A stretch of 64,000 nt of DNA, taken from positions 248,001 through 312,000 of the forward strand of contig NZ_MAOC01000007.1 in NCBI RefSeq assembly GCF_001884135.1, written 5' to 3'. The notes below the pieces were generated by a model. That model did not search any database and was not told the DNA's origin. It saw only the letters and a list, made by a program, of their open reading frames with translations. Of this stretch, positions 62,822 through 64,000 are shown in pieces. A program made the position numbers and the translations under genes. The first letter of the stretch is position 1; each line of letters opens with the position of its first letter. Origin of the DNA: Bacillus nitratireducens (GTDB lineage Bacteria > Bacillota > Bacilli > Bacillales > Bacillaceae_G).

Positions 62822-63985
62822 ATGGAACAATTCATTAATCCTAGAGTGAAGGACATCCAAATTTCTGGAATTCGTCAATTCTCTAACATGATTCAAAACT
62901 ATGATAATCTTATCTCTTTAACAATTGGACAACCCGATTTCCCTACACCTTCTCTCGTAAAAGAAGCGGCAAAACGGGCTATTACAGAAAATTATACAAG
63001 CTATACACATAACGCCGGTTTACTAGAATTACGTAAGGCAGCTTGTAACTTTGTAAAAGATAACTACGATTTACATTATTCACCTGAAAACGAAACCATC
63101 GTTACAATCGGTGCCAGTGAAGCAATTGATGTTGCATTCCGAACTATTTTAGAACCAGGAACGGAAGTAATTTTACCTGCTCCTATTTATCCTGGTTACG
63201 AGCCGATTATTCGACTATGTGGTGCAACTCCTATTTTTATAGATGTTCGTGAAACTGGATTTCGTTTAACAGCTGAAGCATTGCAACATGCAATTACAGA
63301 ACGAACAAGATGCGTCGTTTTACCGTATCCTTCTAATCCAACTGGCGTTACCTTATCAAAAGAAGAATTAGAAGATATTGTATCTGTCTTAAAAGATAAA
63401 AATATTTTCGTTCTTTCTGATGAAATTTATAGTGAACTTGTATATGAAGAAAAACACACATCTATCGCTCATTTCCCAGAAATGCGTGATAAGACGATTG
63501 TCATTAACGGCTTATCAAAATCACATTCTATGACCGGCTGGCGTATCGGACTTTTATTTGCTCCAGAATATTTAGCAAAACACATATTAAAAGTTCATCA
63601 ATACAATGTTACATGTGCTACTTCAATCGCTCAATATGCTGCAATCGAAGCTTTAACAGCTGCTAAAGATGCCCCGAAGATGATGCGCTATCAATACAAA
63701 AAACGCCGTGATTACGTATATAATAGACTCATTCAAATGGGTTTAACGGTCGAGAAACCAACAGGCGCATTTTATTTATTCCCATATGTTGGACATTTAA
63801 CATCTTCATCATTTGATTTTGCACTTGATCTTGTAAAAGAAGCCGGGCTAGCCGTTGTTCCTGGAACAGCATTTTCGGAATACGGTGAAGGCTACCTTCG
63901 CCTTTCCTATGCTTATAGCATCGAAACTTTAAAAGAAGGCTGTGACCGTTTAGAAGCTTTTCTAAAGCAAAAAGCTAAGAGTTAA
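62822..63985 (+). CDS. patA: Aminotransferase PatA (N-acetyl-L,L-diaminopimelate aminotransferase)
   Basis: A 387-residue class I/II PLP aminotransferase. PLP features: SNPTGV near 172, SDEIYSELVY near 199 and the PLP-lysine in NGLSKSHSMTGWRIG near 234. B. subtilis PatA is assigned to the acetylase branch of diaminopimelate synthesis, acting between DapH and the N-acetyl-DAP deacetylase, both encoded near 36-38 kb of this window. GGGAGATACA precedes the ATG. Complete, followed by a strong terminator at the window edge. Confidence 0.92.
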   Translation: MEQFINPRVKDIQISGIRQFSNMIQNYDNLISLTIGQPDFPTPSLVKEAAKRAITENYTSYTHNAGLLELRKAACNFVKDNYDLHYSPENETIVTIGASEAIDVAFRTILEPGTEVILPAPIYPGYEPIIRLCGATPIFIDVRETGFRLTAEALQHAITERTRCVVLPYPSNPTGVTLSKEELEDIVSVLKDKNIFVLSDEIYSELVYEEKHTSIAHFPEMRDKTIVINGLSKSHSMTGWRIGLLFAPEYLAKHILKVHQYNVTCATSIAQYAAIEALTAAKDAPKMMRYQYKKRRDYVYNRLIQMGLTVEKPTGAFYLFPYVGHLTSSSFDFALDLVKEAGLAVVPGTAFSEYGEGYLRLSYAYSIETLKEGCDRLEAFLKQKAKS

Positions 63986-64000
63986 ACTCTTAGCTTTTTT
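63969..64000 (+). terminator. patA terminator
   Basis: AGCTAAGAGT / ACTCTTAGCT with a TAA loop and T-run ending at the window edge; the stop codon is within the left arm region. Confidence 0.88.

Overview
This window is a 64 kb piece of a low-GC Firmicutes chromosome, almost certainly from the Bacillus cereus group. The gene order matches the B. subtilis ctaF-to-pdh-to-yku region, with proteins and small extra genes typical of B. cereus relatives. Everything looks chromosomal and largely core. I see no rRNA, tRNA, CRISPR array or complete insertion sequence.

Layout. 1-6.1 kb: the caa3 oxidase genes ctaC-D-E-F (ctaF cut by the window edge), ctaB (haem O synthase) and divergent ctaA (haem A synthase). 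6.1-17.6 kb: pycA, ftsW, ylaN, ylaL, ylaK (PhoH/PIN), a PNPOx-like protein, ylaI, ylaH, typA and ylaF. 17.6-23.6 kb: an inositol monophosphatase, yktB, yktA, speA (arginine decarboxylase), tgl (spore transglutaminase) and three tandem sr1p-like small genes. 24.6-29.5 kb: pdhABCD. 30-36 kb: a sporulation micro-protein, def, a HAD phosphatase, rpoY-rnjA, ktrC and a membrane protein. 36-46 kb: ykuR-dapH, ccpC, darB, abbA, ykuK, ykuJ, a glutaredoxin, the EAL protein ykuI, fadH and ykuE. 46-51 kb: ppx-ppk, ykyB and lipoprotein ykyA. 51.8-64 kb: a more accessory stretch with a degenerate GGDEF protein, an orphan holin-like gene, a bcr-like repeat, an MFS efflux pump with a PadR regulator, cobalamin-riboswitch-controlled metE, comJ-nucA, a MerR-like coiled-coil protein, a KinB-type kinase and patA.

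Themes. Central carbon flux at the pyruvate node is concentrated here: pycA, pdhABCD, the CcpC regulator and the c-di-AMP receptor DarB (known in B. subtilis to act on PycA). The acetylase branch of diaminopimelate synthesis is represented by dapH, patA and ykuR. Sporulation and competence genes are scattered through the window (tgl, abbA, kinB-like, comJ-nucA).

The most interesting signal is regulatory. Sequences fitting the published CcpN operator consensus (TRTGHYATAYW) sit in the promoter of a triplicated sr1p cluster between pdhD and speA, where B. subtilis has the single sRNA gene SR1. Three more matches, two of them forming a perfect 13+2+13 bp palindrome, lie immediately upstream of the pycA promoter. 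This suggests that in this group the gluconeogenic repressor CcpN also controls pyruvate carboxylase and that the SR1P peptide has been amplified.
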